Below the pieces are notes generated by a model. It was not told the DNA's origin and did not search any database. It was given only the letters and a program-made list of their open reading frames with translations. A stretch of 27,156 bases of DNA. It comes from Microbaculum marinum (GTDB taxonomy: Bacteria > Pseudomonadota > Alphaproteobacteria > Rhizobiales > Tepidamorphaceae). The translations under genes were made by a program, and so were the position numbers. Below, one piece after another: positions 1-7,748 of the stretch (positions within the stretch are counted from its first letter, which is position 1; the number at the start of each line of letters is the position of its first letter). The DNA is taken from the NCBI RefSeq assembly GCF_042646165.1, contig NZ_JBHRTC010000031.1; one strand, written 5' to 3'.

Positions 1-574
1 CGGCCAGCGCGAACTGCTCGACGCCCTTCTCCGGCACCGCCCGGCCGGCGAACATGACGACCGGCTCCTTCGCTTCGGCCGGCACGAAGCGCTCGGTGTC
101 GATGCCGTTGTAGACGACGGCCGACGGCGCGCGGCCGGTGTAGCTCGCCCGGGCGTTTTCCGACACGAAGGCGACGCCGGCGAGGTTGCGGAACGACCGG
201 TCGCGCCAGATCCGGTGGCCGAGCCAGCGCCGCGGCATCGGGTTGTGCCGCTGCAGGACGACGGGAATGCCGGGAAAGCCGGCGGCGACGCGGGCGGCGG
301 CGGGCGGATACTGGTGGACCAGGATGACGTCGGGGCGCGCCTTCTCGATCGCCTCGCGCACCGGGCCGAAGCCGAACGGGCCGAACTTCCCGCCGATGTC
401 GACGATCCCGGTGAAGGGCACGTCGCGGAACGGCATCGGCACGGCCGAACCGATGACGGTCATCGATCCCCGGAAGCGCGAATGCAGCACGAAGTCGCGC
501 GCGCACAGGTCCACCGAGGTCGCCCTGTCGGGGGCGTAGTGCATGTGGCGGGGCAGGACGACGGCGATGCGCAT
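1..574 (-). CDS. Glycosyltransferase family 4, N-terminal part (cut by window edge)
   Basis: The gene runs off the left edge; 191 residues are visible. Reading from the ATG at 574, it starts MRIAVVLPRHMHYAPD, the usual first beta strand of a GT-B glycosyltransferase. Then come the acceptor-side Rossmann domain, VYNGID at residues 154-159 (the linker motif typical of GT4 enzymes) and FAGRAVPEKG at 175-184, which opens the donor-binding domain. Family members transfer a sugar from a nucleotide-sugar donor in the cytoplasm, usually onto a growing lipid-linked polysaccharide. The catalytic EX7E region lies outside the window, so sugar and acceptor cannot be inferred. It is transcribed away from the GT2 gene at 701 and shares a 126-base divergent spacer with it. 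Together with the sugar-modifying genes on the other side, it suggests a surface-polysaccharide locus extending to the left. Confidence 0.85.
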   Translation of the reverse strand, partial: MRIAVVLPRHMHYAPDRATSVDLCARDFVLHSRFRGSMTVIGSAVPMPFRDVPFTGIVDIGGKFGPFGFGPVREAIEKARPDVILVHQYPPAAARVAAGFPGIPVVLQRHNPMPRRWLGHRIWRDRSFRNLAGVAFVSENARASYTGRAPSAVVYNGIDTERFVPAEAKEPVVMFAGRAVPEKGVEQFALA

Positions 575-700
575 GGAGCCGGTGCCGGTCGCGGTTCGTT
601 GTGTGCCGGATCGCATTATGCCGGACCTGCCCTATACTGGGAGCGGCCGACCGGCAATCGCCTGCGGCCTTCCGGTTCTCAAGCGCGGCAAACCCGATCC
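575..700. promoter_or_regulatory. Divergent spacer between GT4 and GT2 genes
   Basis: This 126-base spacer must hold the promoters of both divergent glycosyltransferase genes. The only promoter-like element I can point to is TATACT at 633-638, a plausible -10 hexamer for the plus-strand GT2 gene. No convincing -35 lies 16-18 bases upstream, so the element is weak evidence. No clear Shine-Dalgarno precedes either start. Confidence 0.25.
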
Positions 701-1609
701 ATGTACGACCTGACCGTCGCCGTTCCCGTCTTCAATGGCGATGCCGAGCTCGACGGGACGCTCATGAACGTCCGCCGGCAGAGCGCGGTCGATTTCTCGA
801 TCGTCGTCTACGACAACGCCTCCACCGACAGGACGCCGGAGATCGTCGCCAGGCACGCGCGCGAGGATTCGCGCATCAGGCACGTGCGCCACGACACCAA
901 TATCGGCCTCGTGTCGAACTTCATCACGGCGGTGCGCGACACGCGCTCCGAATTCATCGCCTGGCACGCCGTCGACGATTTGTGGTCGGACAACTACGTG
1001 CCGGAACTCAGGGAGCTGCTGCGCGCCGATCCCTCGGCGGTGCTGGCGGTGCCGGGGCAGATCGTCGAATCGACGGTTGCCGGCAGGACCAAGCGGCGGC
1101 CGATCCCGTTTCCGCGGCGCCGCTTCACCCCCAGGCTCGCGCGCGCGCTCCACCTGATGGAAAAGTCGCGCTCGGCCTGGCTCTACGGCATGTGGCGGCG
1201 CGACTTCCTGCTGGACGCCTACGAGCGGGTGCTGAACGACTATCCCGTGGTCTACGTGCACGACACGCTGGTGGTGCTGCCGGCGCTGCTGCGCTGCGCG
1301 GTCACGGGCACGGAGGCGGCGACGTTCACCCAGCGCGTCGGTGAGCAGAAGATGTACGACCTGCCGGCGACCGCGGCGGGGCGGCGAGAGGTCTTCGCCG
1401 CGTTCACGCGCTTCTGCCGCGAGGAGATCGACCGGACCGGCCATTCCGCCGCCGCGAAGGCGCTGCTGAAGGCCTATGTCGTGAAGTTCGCCGACAAGCG
1501 CTGCATGCGGCTGACCGACCTGGCGCGCTGGTCGGTCGCCGAACGCTACGGCCTTCAGAGCCGCGGCCTCAGCGAATACGCCGAACCCAGGCATCGGGCC
1601 AATGAGTGA
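701..1609 (+). CDS. Glycosyltransferase family 2 (GT-A)
   Basis: This is a 302-residue cytoplasmic GT-A glycosyltransferase. VAVPVFNG at residues 6-13 and YDNASTDRT at 37-45 form the nucleotide-binding half. AVDDLW at 90-95 carries the acidic pair expected to hold the metal and nucleotide sugar. There are no obvious transmembrane helices. The ATG at 701 is chosen because it begins the conserved first strand; an in-frame extension upstream to 215 would run across the divergent GT4 gene and is not credible. The product probably adds one sugar to a surface glycan; donor and acceptor are unknown. Its last 41 bases overlap, tail to tail, the end of the minus-strand CmcI-family gene. No ribosome binding site stands out. 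Confidence 0.85.
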   Translation: MYDLTVAVPVFNGDAELDGTLMNVRRQSAVDFSIVVYDNASTDRTPEIVARHAREDSRIRHVRHDTNIGLVSNFITAVRDTRSEFIAWHAVDDLWSDNYVPELRELLRADPSAVLAVPGQIVESTVAGRTKRRPIPFPRRRFTPRLARALHLMEKSRSAWLYGMWRRDFLLDAYERVLNDYPVVYVHDTLVVLPALLRCAVTGTEAATFTQRVGEQKMYDLPATAAGRREVFAAFTRFCREEIDRTGHSAAAKALLKAYVVKFADKRCMRLTDLARWSVAERYGLQSRGLSEYAEPRHRANE

Positions 1610-2327
1610 TGTTCTTCGACAGCGTACTCTCGTTGAACGCCCATCCGGGCTGCTCGATGACGAAGTCGGGGTTCCTCGCGACGAAATCCTGCGCCGCGTT
1701 GGCGGGATTGTCGGTCGTCCAGCCCGGCGCGCCGCGCGGCGTGTCGGCGAGGTCGCGCATGATGCCGTCGGTCGCCACGATATAGGAACCCGGCGTCACC
1801 ATCGGCGCGTAGGCCTCCAGCTCGGCTGCGACATGCTCGTAGGTGTGGTTTGAATCGAGCACCACCAGGACGCTCTCGCCTTCCCTGATCTCGCCGGCGA
1901 TGCGGCCGACCATTTCCGGGTCGACAGAGGAGCCTTCCAGCATGGTGATCATGTCGATCAGCGGGTGTTCCTCGAGCCGCTTGCGGTTGTGCGGGCGGAT
2001 GTCGATGTCGATGCCGATGACGCGGCCCTTGCCGAGCATTCTGCACAGCGTCGCCGAATAGACCAGCGAGCCGCCATGGGCGATGCCGGTCTCGACGATC
2101 ACGTCGGGCTGCACGGCGGCGACCACCTCCTGGTAGCGGATCATGTCCTCGGGCAGCTGGATGATCGGCACGCCGAACCAGGAGAAGGTGTAGTTGTGCT
2201 TCTGGTTCCAGCCGGACTTCACCCACAGCGAGGAGACGAGCTCGAAGCCCTCGTCGCTCCACATGCTGACGCGCCTGTCGCCGTCGACGAGGATCTCGGC
2301 GCGGTCGGTATCGATTTCGAGTTTCAT
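1569..2327 (-). CDS. CmcI/cephalosporin-hydroxylase family protein, probable sugar O-methyltransferase
   Basis: A 252-residue protein of the CmcI family (PF04989), a Rossmann-fold group that is SAM-dependent in the characterised rhamnosyl O-methyltransferases. Visible motifs are VETGIAHGGSL at residues 78-88 (glycine-rich SAM loop), GIDIDIRPHN at 105-114 (acidic strand and metal/substrate region), LDSNHTYEHV at 157-166 and VATDG at 184-188. Length is normal for the family. The start ATG overlaps the stop of the upstream C-methyltransferase gene as ATGA, so the two are probably translationally coupled. In this setting a sugar O-methyltransferase is far more likely than antibiotic hydroxylation, but this is inference from context. 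The 3' end overlaps the convergent GT2 gene by 41 bases. Confidence 0.85.
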   Translation of the reverse strand: MKLEIDTDRAEILVDGDRRVSMWSDEGFELVSSLWVKSGWNQKHNYTFSWFGVPIIQLPEDMIRYQEVVAAVQPDVIVETGIAHGGSLVYSATLCRMLGKGRVIGIDIDIRPHNRKRLEEHPLIDMITMLEGSSVDPEMVGRIAGEIREGESVLVVLDSNHTYEHVAAELEAYAPMVTPGSYIVATDGIMRDLADTPRGAPGWTTDNPANAAQDFVARNPDFVIEQPGWAFNESTLSKNITHWPDAWVRRIR

Positions 2328-3538
2328 GCCGTCCCTTCTTCTGGCCCTTCTTCTGGCCCGTCTTCGGCCCGGGTGGCCTGCTCGACCAGCGGAATGAACC
2401 GGGCGGAGCGGCCGAGGGCCTTGGCCTGGGCTTCGATTTCGCCGCGATAGGCGGGATTCATGACGATCACGGTCGCACCGCGCTCGGGCAGCGCCTCGGG
2501 CGCCAGGATCGGCAGGCCGGTGACCGGCAGGTAGCCGCCCTGCTTCTTCGGGTTGATGTCGACGGCGCCCGACAGGTGCGCCCCGTCCGGATCGATCAGC
2601 AGCGTGAAGGTGACGCCCTTCGAGCCGCCGCCCCACAGATAGACGGGCCCCTCGGCCTCGGCGGCGGCGATCACCGCGCGCCAGCGGTCGACGTAGCGCC
2701 GCTTCTCGTCGGCCCAGCGGTCGAAATCCGGGATCTCGGGGCCGGACGGGTCGTCCTCGCCGAAGCCGCCTTCCGCCCACAGGTACTGGCCGTCGAAGAC
2801 GTGGGTGGCGCGCGCCGGTCCGAAGCCCGCCTCGCGCAGGGCGCGGGCGAGGCTGGAGGCGGTGAAGATCGAGCAGTGCTCGTAGAAGAAGTCCTGGATC
2901 TGGTCGTTGGCGACGATCCAGGCGACGCAGGGCGTCTCCAAAAAGATCCGCGCCGGGGTGCCGGCGCCGGCCGCCGCGCGCAGCGTCTTCAGGAAGCCGA
3001 CCGGGTCCGGGACGTGCTCGATCGTGTGCCGGGCGACGATGGCGTCGGGCGGTCCGCCGGCCAGCGCGGCGGTCGCCGGCTCGTAGTAGGAGCGGAAGAT
3101 GCGCGTTCCGCCCGGGCCGTCGCCGTCGTCGCCGCGCCAGGCCGGGTCGAACCCGGTCGCTCCGACGATCGCGTCGCCGCCGAGATCGGCGATCCGGGCC
3201 AGGAAGTCGCCCTGGCCGCAGCCGACCTCGGTGCGGCGGGCGCCGTCGAGGTCGCCGAGCGCTTCGGCGACCCGGGCCGCCCGGCCGTCGAAATGGCCGC
3301 GGAAGGCCGGCGAGCAGGTCTGGTCGTTCTCGTAGGTGTCGTCATAGACGAGCAGGTCGGGATCGAAGGCGTCGTTCCAGACGAAGCCGCAGGTGCGGCA
3401 GCCGGTCATCTCCAGCCTGCCGGTCGGCGTGTGCAGCGCCTCGGCGCGGCTGCGGCACAGCTTGTTCTGGTGCACCGGCACGCGCAGGCGGCGGTCGAAG
3501 GTGACGACGGCGCTCGAGCCGCAGACCGGACAGCTCAC
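2324..3538 (-). CDS. Sugar C-methyltransferase with zinc-binding N-terminus
   Basis: A 404-residue protein with the three-part layout of deoxysugar C-methyltransferases (Methyltransf_13 / SAM domain / Methyltransf_14). The N-terminus has a four-cysteine zinc site, CPVC at residues 3-6 and CRTC at 47-50. The SAM-binding loop is EVGCGQGDF at 104-112, with RHTIEHVPDP at 170-179 as a later conserved strand. The C-terminal domain carries YLWGGGSKG at 300-308 and AVDINPKKQGG at 325-335, typical of the family. Known members methylate carbon 3 of nucleotide-linked keto-sugars. The start is GTG at 3538, giving a GTGA overlap with the epimerase stop; the reading frame continues to 4498, but that extension is antisense-like to the epimerase and is rejected. 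The tail ends in an EEGP/EEG duplication from a 12-base tandem repeat. Confidence 0.88.
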   Translation of the reverse strand: MSCPVCGSSAVVTFDRRLRVPVHQNKLCRSRAEALHTPTGRLEMTGCRTCGFVWNDAFDPDLLVYDDTYENDQTCSPAFRGHFDGRAARVAEALGDLDGARRTEVGCGQGDFLARIADLGGDAIVGATGFDPAWRGDDGDGPGGTRIFRSYYEPATAALAGGPPDAIVARHTIEHVPDPVGFLKTLRAAAGAGTPARIFLETPCVAWIVANDQIQDFFYEHCSIFTASSLARALREAGFGPARATHVFDGQYLWAEGGFGEDDPSGPEIPDFDRWADEKRRYVDRWRAVIAAAEAEGPVYLWGGGSKGVTFTLLIDPDGAHLSGAVDINPKKQGGYLPVTGLPILAPEALPERGATVIVMNPAYRGEIEAQAKALGRSARFIPLVEQATRAEDGPEEGPEEGTA

Positions 3539-4452
3539 GACGGGTTCTCCCGCCACCAGTCCAGCGCCTCGGCGAGGCCCTGCTCGAGCGGCCGGATGGC
3601 GGTGAAGCCGACCTCGCCGGTCAGCCGGCCGACATCGGCGACGATCCGCTCCGGCTCGTCGCGGTCGGGATAGCCGCCGACCTGGATCAGCTCCGGGCGG
3701 CCGGCCAGCCGGCCGAGCGTCTCGGCCACCTCGCGCACCGAGGAGGCGCGGCCCGAGGCGATGTTCACCGGGCCCTCGACGGCCGACAGGGCAAGCGCGG
3801 CGGTGGCGGCGCCGGCGTCGCGGCTGTCCATGAAGTCGCGCGGCCGTGCGGCGGCGCCGATCGGCGCCGGCTCGCCGGCGATCAGCTTGCGGGCGACCTG
3901 CGGCACCAGCCGCGTCGGCGTCTCGCCGGGGCCGTAGAGCAGGAAGAACCGGCCCCAGGCCCAGGACAGGCCGGTCTCGCGGGCGAATTCCGCGACGATC
4001 CGGCGGGTGCCGTCCTTGGCGGTGCCGTAGAGCTTGAACGGCTCGATCGGCGTCGTCGCCTCGTTGCAGTCGTCGGTCGTCTGCGGGGCGTACTCGTAGC
4101 AGGTGCCGAGCCCGACGAACCGGCGCAGGCCGGTCTCGGCTGCGCGGCGCAGCATGTCGAGCGTCGCGCCCGCCCAGGCGAGGTTCTGCGGCGTCGTCCA
4201 GAAGCGGCCGTGCTCGACGTTCCAGGCGAAGTGGACGATCATGTCCGGCCTGACCTCCTCGACCAGCCGGGCGCGGGCGCCGTCGTCGAGCAGGTCGAGG
4301 CGGTGCCAACGCACGCCGGCACCGGCATCGGATGTCCGGTCCGGCACCGAGCGCCCGACGGCGTGCACCTCCGCGCCGCTGTCGACGAGCGGGGCGAGGC
4401 AATGGCGGCCGATAAAGCCGCCGGCGCCGGTTATGAGGATGCGCGAGGTCAT
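3535..4452 (-). CDS. NAD(P)-dependent sugar epimerase/dehydratase (extended SDR)
   Basis: A 305-residue extended short-chain dehydrogenase. TGAGGFIG at residues 8-15 is the dinucleotide-binding motif. LGTCYEY at 115-121 provides the Ser/Thr position, and YGTAK at 142-146 gives the catalytic YxxxK. These enzymes act on nucleotide-activated hexoses in the cytoplasm (epimerisation, reduction or dehydration). The exact reaction cannot be read from the motifs. It is the first gene of a tight three-gene operon with the C-methyltransferase and the CmcI-family gene, linked by 4-base overlaps. It therefore probably makes or reduces the keto-sugar that the other two methylate. The ATG at 4452 is chosen because it directly precedes the first beta strand. 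Confidence 0.88.
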   Translation of the reverse strand: MTSRILITGAGGFIGRHCLAPLVDSGAEVHAVGRSVPDRTSDAGAGVRWHRLDLLDDGARARLVEEVRPDMIVHFAWNVEHGRFWTTPQNLAWAGATLDMLRRAAETGLRRFVGLGTCYEYAPQTTDDCNEATTPIEPFKLYGTAKDGTRRIVAEFARETGLSWAWGRFFLLYGPGETPTRLVPQVARKLIAGEPAPIGAAARPRDFMDSRDAGAATAALALSAVEGPVNIASGRASSVREVAETLGRLAGRPELIQVGGYPDRDEPERIVADVGRLTGEVGFTAIRPLEQGLAEALDWWRENPS

Positions 4453-4670
4453 GGCGTCGGTGCGGATCAGATGGTCGCCGCGTTTGTAGCCGCCGCACGG
4501 CCCGCGCGCAATCGACCTGGCGTGCGCAGGCGGGTCAGCAGGTGTCGCGCGGGCGCATGGCTGCGAGCCGCGGTCCGATGCCCGCCCGGGTTTCGCCGCG
4601 CGGGGTTGATACGGATCATGCCGCCCGGCCGCCGGAACGGGGTAGAGCGGGGTGCCCGGAGCGAGACGAG
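4453..4670. promoter_or_regulatory. Divergent spacer, sugar operon / ABC exporter
   Basis: 218 bases separate the minus-strand epimerase from the plus-strand ABC ATPase. Both operons should be promoted from here. I see a TTGATA-like hexamer near 4607-4612 but no -10 at proper spacing, and no convincing operator. An in-frame ATG at 4542 could extend the ATPase upstream, but the added residues look noncoding. Confidence 0.3.
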
Positions 4671-5378
4671 ATGCACGAACCGGTCTTCACCATCGAGGGA
4701 CTGACCAAGGTCTACCGGACCGGCGAGGTCGAGGTGCACGCGCTGCGCGGCGTCGACCTCGAGATCGACGAGGGCGAGTTCCTGGTGCTGCTGGGCCCGT
4801 CCGGCAGCGGCAAGTCGACGCTGCTCAACATCCTCGGCGGCCTCGACCAGGCGACGGCGGGCCGGGTGCGGTTCCGCGGCGGCGACCTGACCGGCCTCGA
4901 CGAGCGGCGGCTGACCCTCTACCGGCGCGAGAATGTCGGCTTCGTGTTCCAGTTCTACAACCTGGTGCCGAGCCTGACGGCGCGCGAGAACGTCTCGCTG
5001 GTGACCGAGATATCGACGGACCCGATGCGGCCGGAGGAGGCGCTGGAGATGGTCGGGCTGGGCGCCCGCATGGACCATTTCCCCGCCCAGCTGTCGGGCG
5101 GCGAGCAGCAGCGGGTCGCCATCGCCCGCGCCATCGCCAAGCGCCCGGAGGTGATGTTCTGCGACGAGCCGACCGGGGCGCTCGATTCGAAGACCGGCGT
5201 GCGCGTCCTCGAGGCGCTGGTCTCCGTCAACAGGGACATCGGCACGACGACGGCGGTGATCACGCACAACGTGGCGATCGGCGACATCGCCCACCGGGTC
5301 GTCCATTTCGCCGACGGCAGGGTCGCCCGCGTCGACGTCAACGAGACGAGGCGGCCCGCCTCGGAGATCAGCTGGTAG
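4671..5378 (+). CDS. ABC exporter ATP-binding subunit (MacB/LolD-like)
   Basis: A 235-residue ATPase of the LolD/MacB class. Walker A GPSGSGKST is at residues 42-50, the Q-loop FQFYNLVP begins at 93, the signature LSGGEQQR is at 141-148, Walker B VMFCDEPTG is at 161-169, and an H-loop THN follows. The start at 4671 is preceded by a GGAGCGAG-like Shine-Dalgarno and gives a family-typical N-terminus. Four bases separate it from the FtsX-type permease, and the fusion protein follows, so the three genes form one exporter operon. Family members power mechanotransmission across the inner membrane for export of lipoproteins, peptides, glycolipids or drugs; the cargo here is unknown. Confidence 0.92.
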   Translation: MHEPVFTIEGLTKVYRTGEVEVHALRGVDLEIDEGEFLVLLGPSGSGKSTLLNILGGLDQATAGRVRFRGGDLTGLDERRLTLYRRENVGFVFQFYNLVPSLTARENVSLVTEISTDPMRPEEALEMVGLGARMDHFPAQLSGGEQQRVAIARAIAKRPEVMFCDEPTGALDSKTGVRVLEALVSVNRDIGTTTAVITHNVAIGDIAHRVVHFADGRVARVDVNETRRPASEISW

Positions 5379-5382
5379 CGCG

Positions 5383-7740
5383 ATGCGGGCCCTCGATCGC
5401 AAGCTCCTGCGCGACCTGTGGCGGCTGAAGGCGCAGGTGATCGCGATCGCCCTGGTGATGGCGGCCGGCGTCGCCACGCTGGTGCTGGCGGTGGGCGCCT
5501 ACCGCTCGCTCCACGAGACCCGCGAGACCTACTACGAGCGCTACCGCTTCGCCGACGTGTTCGCGCAGGCGACCCGGGCGCCCGAGCGCATCGCCGGCGA
5601 GATCGCCGAGATCCCGGGCGTGGCGGCGGTCGAGACGCGGATCGTCAAGACCGCGATCCTCGACATCGAGGGAATGTCGGCGCCGGCCACCTCGATGCTG
5701 GTCTCGATGCCGGAGATCGGCGAGCAACTGCTCAACCGGCTCTACCTGCGCCAGGGCCGCGCGCCCGATCCGGCCCATCCCGACGAGGTGGTGGTCAACG
5801 AGGCGTTCGCCAGGGCGCACGGGTTCGGTCCCGGCGACACGTTCGAGGCGATCCTGGAGGGGCGCAAGCGCCGCCTGTCGATCGTCGGGGTGGCGCTGTC
5901 GCCGGAGTTCATCTACGCGCTCGGGCCCTGGGACCTGATGCCGGACGACGAGCGGTTCGCCGTCGGCTGGATGTCCCGCAAGGCGATGGAGGCCGCATTC
6001 GACCTCGACGGGGCGTTCTCTCAGGTCTCCGTCAAGCTGCTGCGCGGGGCCTCCGAGGCCGAGGTGATCGCGCGGATCGATTCGCTGCTGGAGCGCTACG
6101 GCGGGCGCGGCGCCTACGGCCGCAAGGACCAGCAGAGCCACGCCTTCCTGGACGCCGAACTGAAGCAGCTGCAGGCGATGGCGCGGATCCTGCCGCCGAT
6201 CTTCCTGTTCGTGTCGGCATTCCTGATCAACATGATCCTGTCGCGCCTCGTCGCGCTGGAGCGCGAGCAGATCGGCCTGATGAAGGCGCTCGGCTACCGC
6301 TCGATGGCGATCGGCAGCCACTACCTGAAGTTCGTCGCCGCGATCGCGGCGATCGGCGTCGTCATCGGCGGCATCGCCGGAACCTGGCTCGGCTTCGGGC
6401 TGACCAGGCTGTACGGCAGCTTCTACCATTTCCCGTTCCTGGTGTTCCTGTGGGGAGCAGACATCTACGCGACGGCGGTGTTCGTCACCGTGGGCGCGGC
6501 GATGCTCGGCGCGGCGCGGGCGGTGTGGTCGGTGGTGCGGCTGCCGCCGGCGGTCGCCATGCACGCGCCGGCGCCGACCCGCTACCGGCGCCTGTTCTGC
6601 AGCGGCCGGACGCGGATGGTGTCGCAGACCACGGTGATGATCGGCCGCCACCTGATCCGGCGGCCGGTGCGGGCGGCGCTGACGGTGTTCGGCATCTCGC
6701 TGTCGGCGGCCGTCCTGCTGGCCTCGCTGTTCTCGTTCGATTCGGTGGAGGTCATGATCGACTTCACCTACTTCCAGTCCGACCGGCAGGACGCCACCGT
6801 CTCGTTCATCCAGGAGCGGCCGGTGTCGGTGGTCAACGACGTGCGCCGGCTGCCGGGTGTGCTGGCCGCCGAACCGACCCGCGCGGTCGCCGTCAAGGTC
6901 CGACACGGCCATGTCGAGCGGCGCGTCGCGATCGTCGGCAAGCCCCGGGGAACCGACCTCAGCCGCGTCATCGACGTGGACTTCCAGCCGGTGACGCTGC
7001 CGGAATCGGGCTTCGCCCCGAGCGAGGCGCTGGCCGAGATCCTCGGCGTCGGCGTCGGCGACATCGTCCGGATCGAGACGCTGGAGGGGCGCAAGCGCGT
7101 CGTCGACATGCCCGTGACCGCCATCATCCAAGGCTATCTGGGGCTGATGTCCTACATGGACATCGATGCGCTGAACCAGCTGATGCTGGAGGGGCCGATG
7201 GTCACCGGCGTCCACCTGTCGATCGATGAAGGCCGGGCCGACGACCTGTTCGCCGCCGTCAAGGACATGCCGATGGTGGGCTCGATCGCGCTGCAGAAGA
7301 TGTCGCTGGAGACGTTCCGGCGGACGCTGGCGGAGAACATCTCGGTGATGATCAGCGTCTACACCGGCCTGGCGATGGTGATCGCGTTCGGTGTCGTCTA
7401 CAACTCCGCCCGCATCCAGCTGTCGGAGCGCGGCCGCGAACTGGCGAGCCTTCGGGTGCTCGGCTTCACGCGCAACGAGGTCGCCTGGATCCTGCTCGGC
7501 GAACTGGCGATCCTGATGCTCGCCTCGCTGCCGCTTGGATGGGGGCTCGGCTACGCGATCGCCTGGGTGACGGTGGCCGGCCTGCAGAGCGAGCTCTACA
7601 GGGTGCCGCTGGTGATCAGCCGCCAGACCTATGCGATGTCGAGCCTGGTGGTGATCGGCGCCGCCCTCGCCTCGGCGCTGATCGTCAAGCGCCGCATCGA
7701 CCGCCTCGACCTGATCGACGTCCTGAAGACCCGCGAATAG
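5383..7740 (+). CDS. ABC exporter permease, FtsX-type, two-domain
   Basis: A 785-residue inner-membrane permease. The first helix lies at about residues 17-37 and is followed by a large periplasmic domain. A first three-helix FtsX block (roughly 275-385) follows, containing LVALEREQIGLMKALGYRS, the classic FtsX coupling segment. A second anchor helix and periplasmic domain come next, with a final FtsX block (roughly 665-775) carrying GRELASLRVLGFTRNEVAW. This double arrangement is usual for roughly 800-residue FtsX permeases. It partners with the ATPase four bases upstream and the HlyD-like protein eight bases downstream. The fused two-block form may work as a monomer with the ATPase dimer, unlike dimeric MacB; that is family-based inference. 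Substrate unknown. Confidence 0.9.
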   Translation: MRALDRKLLRDLWRLKAQVIAIALVMAAGVATLVLAVGAYRSLHETRETYYERYRFADVFAQATRAPERIAGEIAEIPGVAAVETRIVKTAILDIEGMSAPATSMLVSMPEIGEQLLNRLYLRQGRAPDPAHPDEVVVNEAFARAHGFGPGDTFEAILEGRKRRLSIVGVALSPEFIYALGPWDLMPDDERFAVGWMSRKAMEAAFDLDGAFSQVSVKLLRGASEAEVIARIDSLLERYGGRGAYGRKDQQSHAFLDAELKQLQAMARILPPIFLFVSAFLINMILSRLVALEREQIGLMKALGYRSMAIGSHYLKFVAAIAAIGVVIGGIAGTWLGFGLTRLYGSFYHFPFLVFLWGADIYATAVFVTVGAAMLGAARAVWSVVRLPPAVAMHAPAPTRYRRLFCSGRTRMVSQTTVMIGRHLIRRPVRAALTVFGISLSAAVLLASLFSFDSVEVMIDFTYFQSDRQDATVSFIQERPVSVVNDVRRLPGVLAAEPTRAVAVKVRHGHVERRVAIVGKPRGTDLSRVIDVDFQPVTLPESGFAPSEALAEILGVGVGDIVRIETLEGRKRVVDMPVTAIIQGYLGLMSYMDIDALNQLMLEGPMVTGVHLSIDEGRADDLFAAVKDMPMVGSIALQKMSLETFRRTLAENISVMISVYTGLAMVIAFGVVYNSARIQLSERGRELASLRVLGFTRNEVAWILLGELAILMLASLPLGWGLGYAIAWVTVAGLQSELYRVPLVISRQTYAMSSLVVIGAALASALIVKRRIDRLDLIDVLKTRE

Positions 7741-7748
7741 GATCCGCC

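Noticed and set aside
2324..4498. A 724-codon open frame that could suggest an epimerase-methyltransferase fusion
   Set aside because: Only the part after 3538 matches a protein family. The upstream part is the epimerase gene read in another phase and is arginine-rich; the GTGA junction explains two separate genes.
4542..4670. 43-residue N-terminal extension of the exporter ATPase
   Set aside because: The extension has no family similarity, and ATG 4671 has a ribosome binding site and gives the normal length.
5368..7215. A 615-codon minus-strand open frame opposite the FtsX permease
   Set aside because: It shows the same Arg/His/Asp-rich composition without domains; the plus strand encodes a clear permease.
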